Assembly: GCA_023392615.1 (NCBI GenBank) | Contig: JAEVYT010000036.1 | Coordinates: forward strand, 1 to 64,000 | Direction of reading: 5' to 3' | From: Bacillota bacterium | GTDB lineage: Bacteria > Bacillota > Clostridia > Lachnospirales > Lachnospiraceae | Length of the DNA stretch: 64,000 nucleotides | Shown here: positions 54,284 through 63,480 of the stretch, piece by piece | How the letters are laid out: the number at the start of each line of letters is the position of its first letter | How positions within the stretch are numbered: position 1 is the stretch's first letter | Notes under the pieces: model-generated | Database searches by the model: none | Told to the model about the DNA's origin: nothing | What the model saw: only the letters and a program-made list of their open reading frames with translations | Translations under genes and position numbers: made by a program

Positions 54284-55174
54284 TTAGTAATATAAATCAC
54301 TCTCCATTACTTCTTTTCGATAAGGAATCGAGTTCGTCGCTCCTACTTTTGACACCGCTATCGCAGATGCCTTGGCAGCTAAGTTTAGTGCGCTTTCAAC
54401 CGGTACACCTGTGATTATTTCATGCAGAAAATATCCGGTAAACGTATCTCCTGCTGCAGTAGTATCAACCACTTCAACTTGAAAGATTCCCTGTGACACT
54501 CTCTGATCTTTATCTGCGTAAATTACTCCGTTCTCTCCCAAAGTTAATACTACCTTGGAATTATTATACTTACTAATAATTGCATCAAGTATTTTGTTCG
54601 GTTCAGAAAATCCGGTAATTTGTTCTCCCTCTACCTCATTTAATAGAAACAAAGAGATTTTACTTAGATCACATTCTTCAACCGAGCTATCATAGGGCGA
54701 GGGATTTAATGCGATAGTCAACCCTTTCTCATAAGCTTTATCAATAATGTAGTTTAGCAAGTTCACTTCATTCTGAAGCAACAACCAATCTCCAGCCTCA
54801 AATCCGGTAAGGACTTCATCAATATACTCTTTGGTAAAACATCGGTTACTTCCACCATAAAGTAAGATGCAATTCTGTCCTTCTTTGTCAACCTGAATGA
54901 TTGTATGCCCGCTCTTGCCTTCCATCTTTCTAATGTAATCTATTTCGATATCATTCTGTTTACAACATTCAATCAATTGATCTCCATCAGCTCCCACCAG
55001 TCCGACATGATACACCTTCTGACCGGCACGGGACAGGGCAACAGATTGATTTAATCCTTTTCCTCCTTGGAACACTTCCATCTGCAAAGACGATGTTGTT
55101 TCCTTTGGTTTTACAATATGATTGACAGTATAAACATAATCATAATTCAATGATCCGATGTTCAGTATTTTCAT
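54284..55174 (-). CDS. rbsK: Ribokinase-like PfkB-family sugar kinase
   Basis: A 296-residue PfkB kinase. FQGGKGLNQSVALSRAG is the N-terminal signature 1, and VVDTTAAGDTFTGYF is signature 2 with the catalytic Asp. The architecture fits ribokinase (D-ribose to ribose-5-phosphate). It is the last of ten genes in an operon and lies 14 nt after RbsD. AGGTGG precedes the ATG. Because the operon also encodes an FGGY kinase, two different phosphorylations take place on imported sugars or their isomers. Confidence 0.85.
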   Translation of the reverse strand: MKILNIGSLNYDYVYTVNHIVKPKETTSSLQMEVFQGGKGLNQSVALSRAGQKVYHVGLVGADGDQLIECCKQNDIEIDYIRKMEGKSGHTIIQVDKEGQNCILLYGGSNRCFTKEYIDEVLTGFEAGDWLLLQNEVNLLNYIIDKAYEKGLTIALNPSPYDSSVEECDLSKISLFLLNEVEGEQITGFSEPNKILDAIISKYNNSKVVLTLGENGVIYADKDQRVSQGIFQVEVVDTTAAGDTFTGYFLHEIITGVPVESALNLAAKASAIAVSKVGATNSIPYRKEVMESDLYY

Positions 55175-55188
55175 AAAACGCACCACCT

Positions 55189-55590
55189 TTAGGCCGGAAA
55201 TGCCACTCCTGCTCTGAGTATAATATTAGGAAACGGTGTAAACTCTCCGGTACGAATCGCAAATTTCACTTTCTTTGTATTCTCTTTAAAGTTTACATGT
55301 GGTATCATATCACTTCCCACTTCTGGAAGTGATGCTTGAATAAATTTCAATAGGCGATCATTTTTCTCAACAATCTCTTCTGCTATATAATAATATTCTA
55401 CCACAGTTTCGTCCAAAACTGCACTCAAAACTTGTTCAAAAGTTGGAACACCTCCACACAGAGCCAAATCAACTACCGGAACCCCCGGGGGGATAGGGAG
55501 TCCGGCGTCTCCTATTAAAAACAAATCATTATGGCCTAATGCAGCGATATATCCAGCTAACTGCGCATTAATAATACCCTTCTTTTTCAT
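55189..55590 (-). CDS. rbsD: D-ribose pyranase RbsD
   Basis: A 133-residue RbsD/FucU-type mutarotase. GYIAALGHNDLFLIGDAGLP contains the catalytic His and Asp region, and PNIILRAGVAFP closes the protein as in RbsD. It interconverts pyranose and furanose forms for the kinase. GGAGG precedes the ATG; the longer open frame overlaps the permease gene and is not used. Its coupling to RbsK suggests a ribose-like furanose substrate. Confidence 0.88.
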   Translation of the reverse strand: MKKKGIINAQLAGYIAALGHNDLFLIGDAGLPIPPGVPVVDLALCGGVPTFEQVLSAVLDETVVEYYYIAEEIVEKNDRLLKFIQASLPEVGSDMIPHVNFKENTKKVKFAIRTGEFTPFPNIILRAGVAFPA

Positions 55591-55600
55591 ACAGTTCCTC

Positions 55601-56647
55601 CTAGTTTTCGTTACGTGCCTGCAGAGCCATTTTTGCTTGCAGATTACGTTGGAACTGATCGATAACAACCGCAAAGATAATTACTAAACCTTTAATAACC
55701 ATCTGCCAGAATTCTGACACTCCACACATTACAAGCCCGTCATTAATAACACCAATTACAAATGCACCGATAATGGTTCCACCGATTGTACCTACTCCAC
55801 CTGCCATGGAGGTACCACCTAGTACGGTTGCTGCAATTGCATTCATTTCCCAGGACTCACCAGTAGCAGGATGTGCTGCTACCAGCTGCGATGAAGCGAT
55901 GATACCAACAACCGCTGCACACGCACCCGAGAATATATATACAAGTATTTTAACCTTATTAACCTTAACACCGGATAATCTTGCCGCTTTTTCATTACCA
56001 CCAATGGATAAAATATGCCATCCAAACGGAGTTTTCTTTAGAAGCACCCCTGCAATGATAGCAATCACTGCCAAGATCATGGCACCAACGGGTATCCCTC
56101 CGATACTACGTCCGAATATTTGAAAACCAGTATTCCCAAGACCTTCTTTACCTACAATATTTGAGAAGGTAGCACCGTTCGAGCGAAGCATCGCAAATCC
56201 TCTTGCAATATACATCATACCTAGGGTTGCAATAAATGGAGCTACGTTAAATTTAGTAATGACCAAACCATTAACCATACCGATTAATGCACCACATATA
56301 ATTGTAATCACTACTATTGTTGCTACATTAAAATAAATTGTATATCCGCCAACTCTTAAACCTTCATTAATTAAACCACCTGCGATCATTCCCGCTATAC
56401 CAACAACGGCGCCTACTGATAGATCGATACCACCGGTTATAATAACATAGGTCATACCGATACCTAATATTCCATACAATGCTACATGCTTTGCAATTAA
56501 TAGCAAACTACTTGTTGTTAAAAATGATGGGGTTGCAAAACTAAAAAACACTAATAAAATTGCTAATACGATTAATGTTCTACCTTTTAAGAGTGTCATA
56601 ATCAAAGCATTTTTATTAAATTTCTTTGCTGTATTTGTTTTACTCAT
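55601..56647 (-). CDS. rbsC: Ribose-class sugar ABC transporter permease
   Basis: A 348-residue permease with about ten membrane segments. GIGMTYVIITGGIDLSVGAV and TVLGGTSMAGGVGTIGGTIIGA-type blocks are hallmarks of RbsC/XylH/AraH permeases (the conserved loop GGTSMAGGVGTIGG lies near residue 285). It forms the pore with the double ATPase encoded 21 nt upstream. The family imports several pentoses and other sugars, so the substrate is not settled by this gene. Confidence 0.88.
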   Translation of the reverse strand: MSKTNTAKKFNKNALIMTLLKGRTLIVLAILLVFFSFATPSFLTTSSLLLIAKHVALYGILGIGMTYVIITGGIDLSVGAVVGIAGMIAGGLINEGLRVGGYTIYFNVATIVVITIICGALIGMVNGLVITKFNVAPFIATLGMMYIARGFAMLRSNGATFSNIVGKEGLGNTGFQIFGRSIGGIPVGAMILAVIAIIAGVLLKKTPFGWHILSIGGNEKAARLSGVKVNKVKILVYIFSGACAAVVGIIASSQLVAAHPATGESWEMNAIAATVLGGTSMAGGVGTIGGTIIGAFVIGVINDGLVMCGVSEFWQMVIKGLVIIFAVVIDQFQRNLQAKMALQARNEN

Positions 56648-56668
56648 ATCCTTTTCTCCTTTTCCACT

Positions 56669-58216
56669 CTATTCGTGACCATGATGGCCTTTGTAGGAAG
56701 CCAACACCAAGCTATCTTCCTTGATTTCATCACCAATTAATTCTTCCGTTTTAATACCATTTGATAAAACGACAATACGATCTGCTATCGCGATAATTTC
56801 CTTAAGCTCTGAGGAGATTACTATAATAGATAGTCCTCTTTCCGCATACTGGTTGATGATATCAAATACTTCGGTTTTTGCTCCGATATCAATTCCTCTA
56901 CTTGGTTCATCCAGCAGTAAAATCTTCGGATTAGTTAAAATTCCTTTACCAATAACAACTTTCTGTTGGTTACCACCGGATAAGGATAGGATAGGTAATC
57001 TTTTATCCGCCACTTTAATATGTATATCTTTGATTTGAGAATCGATCGCTACCTCTTCTTTCTTATTATCCAAAAATACACCCTTCAAATATTTCTTCAA
57101 ACTGGATAATGATATATTCTTACCAATATCCATCGTTTGAACCATTCCTTCACGCTGTCTATCTTCCGGTACTATCGCAAATCCTTTGTTTATCTGTTCT
57201 GAAACATTCTTAATATCAAGAACTTCCCCATTAAGAGTGATGGTTCCTGTATGCTCCGGTCTAAGTCCCATAATGCATTCAAATATTTCAGTACGACCCG
57301 CTCCCATCAAACCATAAATGCCGAGGATTTCACCCTTTTTTAAGTTAAATCCAACTTTATCAAGAAGATAACCTCCTCCTCTTTTGGGGAGTGTCAAATC
57401 ACTTACTTCAAGTACGCATTCTCGATTATTCCAATCGATATTACGTTCCTTCTTCGGATAAGACTTACCGGTACCAACCATCTGTTTTACAATCCACGGC
57501 ACATCGATATCTTTAACCTCTGCATCAGCAACAAATTTTCCATCTCTTAAAATAGTTACATGATCACCGATCTTCATAATCTCTTCCAGACGGTGAGATA
57601 TATAAACAATAGAGATGCCGGCCGCGGTAAGTTCTCTCATTAATTTGAATAAAACTTCTACCTCCTGTTGACTTAACGATGAAGTAGGTTCGTCCATGAT
57701 TAAGATTTTCAAATCATCTTGAATTAGGTTACGAGCAATTTCAATCATCTGCTGCTCACCAACCTTAAGATCACCAATCAAGGTGTTCGTATCAAGCGGA
57801 TATTCCAGTCTATCCAATACTTTCTTTGCGAGTTCTGCATGCTTTTTATTATCCAGAATAAATTTACTCTTTGTCTTTTCCTTCGCCATGAAGATATTCT
57901 GATAAACATTCAGATTAGGGAACAAACTTAACTCCTGATGAATAATACCAATTCCATGTTTTCTGGCCTCGGTAGTATCCTTTAGGAAGACTTCCTTCCC
58001 ATCCATATATATGGTACCGGAAGATGGTTGTTCGATTCCAGCAACAATCTTCATTAAGGTTGATTTACCAGCACCATTTTCTCCAATCAGTACATTCACC
58101 TTACCTGTTCGTACATCAAAAGATACTTGATCCAATGCTTTTGTTCCCGGATATATCTTGTCAACACATTCTGCATGCAGACAGACACCGGGAGCCATGA
58201 TCGTTTTTTCTTCCAT
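56669..58216 (-). CDS. rbsA: Ribose-class sugar ABC transporter ATPase (two ABC domains)
   Basis: A 515-residue protein with two fused ABC domains, as in RbsA/XylG/AraG. Domain 1: GENGAGKSTLMK, VGEQQMIEIARNL, LIMDEPTSSL. Domain 2 has the usual degenerate Walker A (YGLMGAGRTEIF) but a good LSGGNQQKVVIGK and LLLDEPSRGIDIGA. AGGGGG precedes the start. It lies between the DUF2291 lipoprotein and the permease genes. Confidence 0.9.
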   Translation of the reverse strand: MEEKTIMAPGVCLHAECVDKIYPGTKALDQVSFDVRTGKVNVLIGENGAGKSTLMKIVAGIEQPSSGTIYMDGKEVFLKDTTEARKHGIGIIHQELSLFPNLNVYQNIFMAKEKTKSKFILDNKKHAELAKKVLDRLEYPLDTNTLIGDLKVGEQQMIEIARNLIQDDLKILIMDEPTSSLSQQEVEVLFKLMRELTAAGISIVYISHRLEEIMKIGDHVTILRDGKFVADAEVKDIDVPWIVKQMVGTGKSYPKKERNIDWNNRECVLEVSDLTLPKRGGGYLLDKVGFNLKKGEILGIYGLMGAGRTEIFECIMGLRPEHTGTITLNGEVLDIKNVSEQINKGFAIVPEDRQREGMVQTMDIGKNISLSSLKKYLKGVFLDNKKEEVAIDSQIKDIHIKVADKRLPILSLSGGNQQKVVIGKGILTNPKILLLDEPSRGIDIGAKTEVFDIINQYAERGLSIIVISSELKEIIAIADRIVVLSNGIKTEELIGDEIKEDSLVLASYKGHHGHE

Positions 58217-58232
58217 TTTTATGCCCCCTCTA

Positions 58233-58871
58233 CTATTTTACAGTTAATGAAACAGGAGTCGCCAGTATCAAGTCATTGCCTTCCACTATAAAACAGCCGA
58301 TAAATTCAATATTCTTTCCGTTCAAAGAATTCATATCTATCTTATCAAGAATGGTCGTTTTGATTAAGTTATGTATACTCTGTGATACAGCTGCATAATC
58401 CACCTGATTCTTGTACTCTTCAAATTTAATGATACTAAGAGAATCTCTTACAGCAGAACCCTTGAATACAGGCCCAACTTGCAAACGAACTTTAACCGGT
58501 CCGCTATAACCATCCACAGCTATTTCAAGATAGCCTGCTTTCTTCTCTGTGTTTACTTCTTTTACTGTTCCGGTCCCCTTTATTGTGTAACAAAGCTCCC
58601 CAGATGTTCCCATTGAATACTTACCATATTTATCTGCTAACGATTTAAAATTACCATTTGCTTCAGTTATAAAGGTATTAATATCTACTGCTTTTTCTTT
58701 CAATTCAGGCAGTGCCGCCGAATCCCAGATCTTCGCAACATCATCACCTGCATTAAATGCAACTTCACCGGTCAACTTTCCTTCTTCACCGGTTTTAACT
58801 ATCTTCATACAGCCTGTCATAGACATAACGGATAACACCGCAACGACAAAGATCAAAAATCGTTTCTTCAT
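58233..58871 (-). CDS. DUF2291-family lipoprotein of the sugar ABC operon
   Basis: A 212-residue predicted lipoprotein: a hydrophobic signal ends in the lipobox SMTGC (Cys 21). The mature part begins KIVKTGEEGKLTGEVAFNAGDDVAKIWDS-like sequence (pattern TGEVAFNAGDDVAKIWD) typical of DUF2291 proteins. These are encoded inside ribose-class ABC operons for pentoses and polyols in various bacteria; their molecular role is not known to me. GGGAGG precedes the chosen ATG. It lies 17 nt before the ATPase gene. Confidence 0.8.
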   Translation of the reverse strand: MKKRFLIFVVAVLSVMSMTGCMKIVKTGEEGKLTGEVAFNAGDDVAKIWDSAALPELKEKAVDINTFITEANGNFKSLADKYGKYSMGTSGELCYTIKGTGTVKEVNTEKKAGYLEIAVDGYSGPVKVRLQVGPVFKGSAVRDSLSIIKFEEYKNQVDYAAVSQSIHNLIKTTILDKIDMNSLNGKNIEFIGCFIVEGNDLILATPVSLTVK

Positions 58872-59045
58872 ATTAACCTCCCTGCCCACGTAGTTCGTAG
58901 GCATTATAAATTTATGCGTACTAAATTTTTTCTTTTCACAAGGGAATTGTAATTTTCTTATGAACTATATCAAACGAAATACTATATCTAATTATGAACC
59001 ACTTGTAATCTGTATCTTTTGATCTTTGATAAATCAAACATCTTC

Positions 59046-59078
59046 CTTGATAAGGAGCAACAAACGCTCCTTATCAAG
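59046..59078 (-). other. Stem-loop after the sugar-binding-protein gene
   Basis: A perfect 13-bp stem (59046-59058 with 59066-59078), 7-nt loop, without a U-tract. It follows the binding-protein gene by 41 nt inside the operon. Such structures commonly stabilise the abundant binding-protein mRNA segment over the transporter segment. Confidence 0.65.
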
Positions 59079-59118
59079 TTGAAATGAGGGATATATATAC
59101 AAGCTATCGTTAATTTAC

Positions 59119-60159
59119 TTATTCTGTGTAGGTGAATGCAGATAATTTGTCTGCATTATCTTTGGTAATTGCAACACAGTCAACTAATTGTTTCTCGTCA
59201 AGTCCTGTTGAACCTTTCTTTAAATAGTCATCGGCCTGTTGTACTGCCATCTGAGCGATTAGTGCTGCCTGTTGAAGTGCTGTTGCTGTAATCTTACCTT
59301 TTTTAATTTCATCTCTAACATCATCACTACCATCAACACCAATGATTGCAACATTTTTTAATTTTGCCGCTTCAATCGCTGCAGCTGCACCCATGGCCAT
59401 TGTATCATTACCACAGATTACACCTTTAATATCAGGATTTGTCTGAAGGATTGTCTCCATTTTGGAGTAAGCTTCTGATTGATCCCAGTTAGCTGTTTGC
59501 TTAGCAACACATTTCATATCGGTATATTGATCAATTACTTCATGGAATGCAGAAGAACGTACACCTGCATTTGTATCAGATTCTTTACCTAATAATTCAG
59601 CATAGTTTCCTTTTTCACCCATAGCTTCAACAAAGATCTCTGCTACTGCTTTCGCACCCTGATAGTTGTTTGCTACGATCTGAGATATAGCAATTCCTGA
59701 TTCGTTGATTTCTCTATCGATTAAGAAGGTAGGGATATTATTATCTCTTGCTTTTTGAACAGCTGCTACCGTTGCATCAGAACCTGCATTGTCACAGATA
59801 ATTGCTGCCGCTTTTTCAGAGATAGCAGTATCGAATAATTCAGCCTGCTTGGTTGGGTCATCATCATGAGATACCATTTTTGCTTCGTATCCTAATTCCT
59901 TCGCTTTCTTTGCAGCCGCTTCCGCTTCTGTCTTAAAGAAAGGATTTGAATGAGATGGTGTAATGATATAAATAATCTTAGATCCACCACCAGTTAATGC
60001 TTTTACTGGTGCTTCAGTAGGGTCTTTGGCAGGAGCCTCTGTAGCTTTATCCGGTTCTTTCGTTGGTTCTGTTTCCTTCTTTGTACCACAACCTACAAGC
60101 ATTGCTCCCATTAATACCATCGTCATAAGTACTGCTAAAAACTTCTTGTAACTTTTCAT
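59119..60159 (-). CDS. Sugar-binding lipoprotein of the ABC transporter
   Basis: A 346-residue substrate-binding protein: a signal with lipobox MLVGC, then a Thr/Glu/Lys/Pro-rich linker (about 28-55), then a Peripla_BP_4/RbsB-type two-lobed domain starting KIIYIITPSHSNPFF. Family marks are IICDNAGSDATVAAV, PTFLIDREI, LLGKESDTNAGVR, ICGNDTMAMGAAAA and IIGVDGSDD. The aromatic/acidic set resembles ribose- and allose-type proteins, but the sugar is not fixed. AAGGAGG precedes the start. Confidence 0.88.
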   Translation of the reverse strand: MKSYKKFLAVLMTMVLMGAMLVGCGTKKETEPTKEPDKATEAPAKDPTEAPVKALTGGGSKIIYIITPSHSNPFFKTEAEAAAKKAKELGYEAKMVSHDDDPTKQAELFDTAISEKAAAIICDNAGSDATVAAVQKARDNNIPTFLIDREINESGIAISQIVANNYQGAKAVAEIFVEAMGEKGNYAELLGKESDTNAGVRSSAFHEVIDQYTDMKCVAKQTANWDQSEAYSKMETILQTNPDIKGVICGNDTMAMGAAAAIEAAKLKNVAIIGVDGSDDVRDEIKKGKITATALQQAALIAQMAVQQADDYLKKGSTGLDEKQLVDCVAITKDNADKLSAFTYTE

Positions 60160-60219
60160 AAAATTACTTCCTCCTTAAAATAATTATATAGTTTTATAGA
60201 TCCTACGGAGTTACCTCCG

Positions 60220-61713
60220 TTAGTTCCCGCTAGTGTGTAGAATGGATTGTACTGCTGCCTTCCATCCCATATAGCATATTTCTCGCTTTCCTTCCTTCAT
60301 AAGTGGTTTAAATTTTGCTCTGTGAATTCTATCAAAAACCCCTAATTTGTCATAGAAATCCACTGTGATACCAGCCAAATAACCTACCCCTATCGCAGAA
60401 AGCTCTTCCATGTCCGGAATCTGTACTTCAATATTTAACATATCGCTTTGAAATTGCATTAAATAATCATTTTTTGTTGGACCACCATCAACACGCAGCT
60501 CCTTGATTTCTATTCCAGCGTCTTCACTCATCGCTTTTACTATATCAGTAATCTGATAAGCGATACCTTCTACTGCAGCTTTCACAATTTCGGCTCTCCC
60601 TGTAATTCTGGTCATTCCACATAGTGAGGCGGTGGCTTTACTCTCCCAATACGGAGCTCCCAAGCCAGAGAATGCAGGTACCAGGTAGGTTGTGTCTTCC
60701 TTGTTAGCACTTTTCGCCAGCTCTGTTGCTTCTTTTGGAGATTCCAGCAGCTTAACATCATCTACCAACCACTTAATGACGGACCCTGCATAGTTTATAT
60801 TACCTTCCAATACATAATTCACTTTACCGTCGATACTCCATCCAAGCGATGTAACAACTCCATGTTGGCTAAAAACCGGTTTTTCGCCTATATTCATCAT
60901 GATAGAAGAACCAGTTCCATAGGTTGCCTTAATCATCCCTTTTGATATGCATCCTTGTCCGAATAATGCTCCGTGCGAATCACCTAATACCGCACATATC
61001 GGTATCTTATTATTCAAAAAGCCTTCAAAATCCGTTTCCCCAAAGTTTGAGTTCGAGTCACACACTTCCCCAAGTATCGTAAGCGGAATATCAAATAAAT
61101 CGCATATATCTTTATCCCAGCACAATTGATTAATATTAAATAATTGCGTTCTTGAAGCATTAGAAAAATCGGTCTTAAAAGATATTCCCTCAGTTAGTTT
61201 ATAAACCAGCCAACTGTCAATAGTTCCACAACACAATTCATTTCTGTTCGCTTTATCTCTTACACCATCCACATTTTCTAGAATCCAAGCAATCTTTGCT
61301 GCTGAGAAATAAGGCGATAGCTTTAATCCGGTGGAACGCTGTATCAACTCCATATTCTCTGATGTAGCAATTCTATTACATATCTCTTCACCTCGTGCGC
61401 ATTGCCATACAATCGCATGATATACCGGTTCTCCGGTAATCTTGTCCCATATCATGGCTGTTTCTCTTTGATTACTAATACCCACTGTGAGGATATCATT
61501 TTTATCAATTTGCGCTTTTTGCACAACCGCTTTCACTACTTCAATTGTGTTCCGATAGATCTGAACCGGATTATGTTCTACCCAGCCCTTATCCGATACG
61601 ATTTGATCATGAGCCATATCACTTCTTGCTTTAATCTCTCCATGAACATCCAGAAGCAAAGCCTTAGTTCCGGAAGTACTTTGATCAATTGCTAAAACAT
61701 ATTTATTTGACAT
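60220..61713 (-). CDS. FGGY sugar or polyol kinase, GlpK-like
   Basis: A 497-residue FGGY kinase. Several glycerol-kinase contacts are kept: GISNQRETAMIW (Arg-Glu pair), AIVWQ, LSPYFSAAKIAWIL and the Asp of GDSHGALFGQG. The residue after that Asp, Gln in glycerol kinases, is Ser here, and WQDRRT is WQCARG. The substrate is therefore probably not glycerol but a sugar or polyol with a glycerol-like end. The gene overlaps the transketolase C-subunit gene by 11 nt, so coupled translation and a shared pathway are likely. Confidence 0.82.
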   Translation of the reverse strand: MSNKYVLAIDQSTSGTKALLLDVHGEIKARSDMAHDQIVSDKGWVEHNPVQIYRNTIEVVKAVVQKAQIDKNDILTVGISNQRETAMIWDKITGEPVYHAIVWQCARGEEICNRIATSENMELIQRSTGLKLSPYFSAAKIAWILENVDGVRDKANRNELCCGTIDSWLVYKLTEGISFKTDFSNASRTQLFNINQLCWDKDICDLFDIPLTILGEVCDSNSNFGETDFEGFLNNKIPICAVLGDSHGALFGQGCISKGMIKATYGTGSSIMMNIGEKPVFSQHGVVTSLGWSIDGKVNYVLEGNINYAGSVIKWLVDDVKLLESPKEATELAKSANKEDTTYLVPAFSGLGAPYWESKATASLCGMTRITGRAEIVKAAVEGIAYQITDIVKAMSEDAGIEIKELRVDGGPTKNDYLMQFQSDMLNIEVQIPDMEELSAIGVGYLAGITVDFYDKLGVFDRIHRAKFKPLMKEGKREICYMGWKAAVQSILHTSGN

Positions 61714-62644
61714 CCTTCATCAACTCCATTGCAGCTTCTACTAAACCTTTTTCATTGAGACTATAGTAATCAAAAATCTCTTTTGATACACCGGTTACAA
61801 CTGGAGCATCCGGTAATGCCAAATTAATCACCTTCACCGGAGCGGTGCTTGCTGCAATTTGACTAATCATCGCACCCATACCACCTATGTAAGAATGTTC
61901 TTCTATTGTAATAATTGCTTTTGTTTCTTTTGCTGCGTTAATAATTGCATCTTTGTCAATAGGCTTTACACAGTACATATCAAGAACTCTAGCCTTAACG
62001 CCTAACTTTTCCAGTGTTATTGCAGCATCTTTAGCTGCCTTCACCATCTCACCGCAAGCCACAATCGTTAAATCACTGCCTTCCTGTATAACGGTAGCCT
62101 TATTCAATTCAAATGGAACATTCTCTTCCTCATAAACATCTTCTACCGGATTTCTTCCAACCCTGATATATGCCGGTTTTTCATCTTCTAGCATATTCTC
62201 AATCAACTTCTTGGTCTGAAAACGATCACTCGGGATATAAACCCTCATATTCGGAATTGAACCCATTGTAGCAATATCCTGTGCAGAATGATGCGTCATT
62301 CCTAAAGCTCCATAACTTACACCACCGCTGATACCGATCAATTTTACATTTGTATTGGAATAGGATACATCTACTTTTGCTTGTTCCATACTTCGGGTAG
62401 ATAAAAAGCATGCCGGTGAAGCAACAAATGATTTCTTTCCACACTTTGCAAGACCTGCTCCTATAGAGACAATATTCTGCTCCGCGATTCCGGTTTCTAC
62501 AAATTGCTCTGGATGAACTTTCGCAAATTCACTTAAAGAAGCAGAACCTCTGGAATCACTGCAAAGAACTACGATATCCTTGTCTGTGTACGCCTTTTCT
62601 ACTAAAACATCATTAATTATCTGTCTGTTTGCTATCTTATTCAT
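61703..62644 (-). CDS. Transketolase, C-terminal subunit
   Basis: A 313-residue half-transketolase holding the pyrimidine-binding (PYR) and C-terminal domains. The catalytic Glu lies in FVETGIAEQNIVSIGAGLA, followed by GALGMTHHSAQDIA and IPSDRFQTKKL. It needs the N-terminal subunit encoded directly upstream (8-nt overlap). Two-subunit transketolases often serve dedicated sugar pathways. The wide use of transketolase families means the acceptor cannot be read. Confidence 0.88.
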   Translation of the reverse strand: MNKIANRQIINDVLVEKAYTDKDIVVLCSDSRGSASLSEFAKVHPEQFVETGIAEQNIVSIGAGLAKCGKKSFVASPACFLSTRSMEQAKVDVSYSNTNVKLIGISGGVSYGALGMTHHSAQDIATMGSIPNMRVYIPSDRFQTKKLIENMLEDEKPAYIRVGRNPVEDVYEEENVPFELNKATVIQEGSDLTIVACGEMVKAAKDAAITLEKLGVKARVLDMYCVKPIDKDAIINAAKETKAIITIEEHSYIGGMGAMISQIAASTAPVKVINLALPDAPVVTGVSKEIFDYYSLNEKGLVEAAMELMKDVK

Positions 62645-63461
62645 TCGCTGCCATCCTCCTTTGCTCTAATTCTGCAATTGCCTCTTCATACTCTTTTGCA
62701 CTAGGAATTTTATGATGCCATGGTGCTGAATTCTCAATAAAGGACACGCCATATCCTTTAATGGTATCTGCTATAATAACTGTAGGTTTCCCTTTCGTCT
62801 CCTTCGCCTCTTGAAACGCTTTGTCAAGTGCATCAATATCATTACCTACTGCATGAATTACATTCCAACCAAAGCTACTCCATCTCTCATCCTGACTGTC
62901 CTGTGTCATTACTTCTTCCGTCGTACCTGATATCTGTAAACGATTACGATCTACGATTGCTGTAAGATTATCTAATTTATAATGACCCGCTGCCATGGCT
63001 CCTTCCCAAACCGAACCTTCTGCCAGTTCACCATCACCCATTACTGTATATACCCGGTAGGATGAACCGTCCATTTTCCCAGCCAGTGCCATACCAACCG
63101 ATACGGATAAACCATGTCCGAGTGATCCAGAGTTCATTTCAATTCCATTGATTTTGTTGTTTGGATGACCAATGTATTTTGACTGATACTGTGAATAAGA
63201 TTCAAGTTCTGATTTTGGAAAAAATCCTTTATCCGCCAATACACTGTATAGAGATTCCACAGAATGACCTTTGCTAAGAATAAATCTGTCTCTTTGCGGA
63301 TCTTTTGAGTTTTCCGGAGAGACATTCATGTGCTTATAATATAATGTTACTAAAATATCCATAACACTAAAATCACCACCAATGTGACCCGTTTTCGCTC
63401 TATAAATCATATCAATGACATCTTTTCTAAGTTCAAATGATTTCGCTTTCAAGTTTCCCAT
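62637..63461 (-). CDS. Transketolase, N-terminal subunit
   Basis: A 274-residue half-transketolase with the thiamine-pyrophosphate site: GHIGGDFSVMDIL, KGHSVESLYSVLA, GSLGHGLSVSVGMA and the diphosphate motif GDGELAEGSVWEGAMAAG ending at DRNRLQ. AGGAGG precedes the ATG chosen at MGNLKAKSFEL; the upstream frame overlaps the isomerase gene. It couples to the C-subunit by an ATGAATAA overlap. Confidence 0.9.
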   Translation of the reverse strand: MGNLKAKSFELRKDVIDMIYRAKTGHIGGDFSVMDILVTLYYKHMNVSPENSKDPQRDRFILSKGHSVESLYSVLADKGFFPKSELESYSQYQSKYIGHPNNKINGIEMNSGSLGHGLSVSVGMALAGKMDGSSYRVYTVMGDGELAEGSVWEGAMAAGHYKLDNLTAIVDRNRLQISGTTEEVMTQDSQDERWSSFGWNVIHAVGNDIDALDKAFQEAKETKGKPTVIIADTIKGYGVSFIENSAPWHHKIPSAKEYEEAIAELEQRRMAANE

Positions 63462-63480
63462 GTTTATCCTCCCTTTCTGA

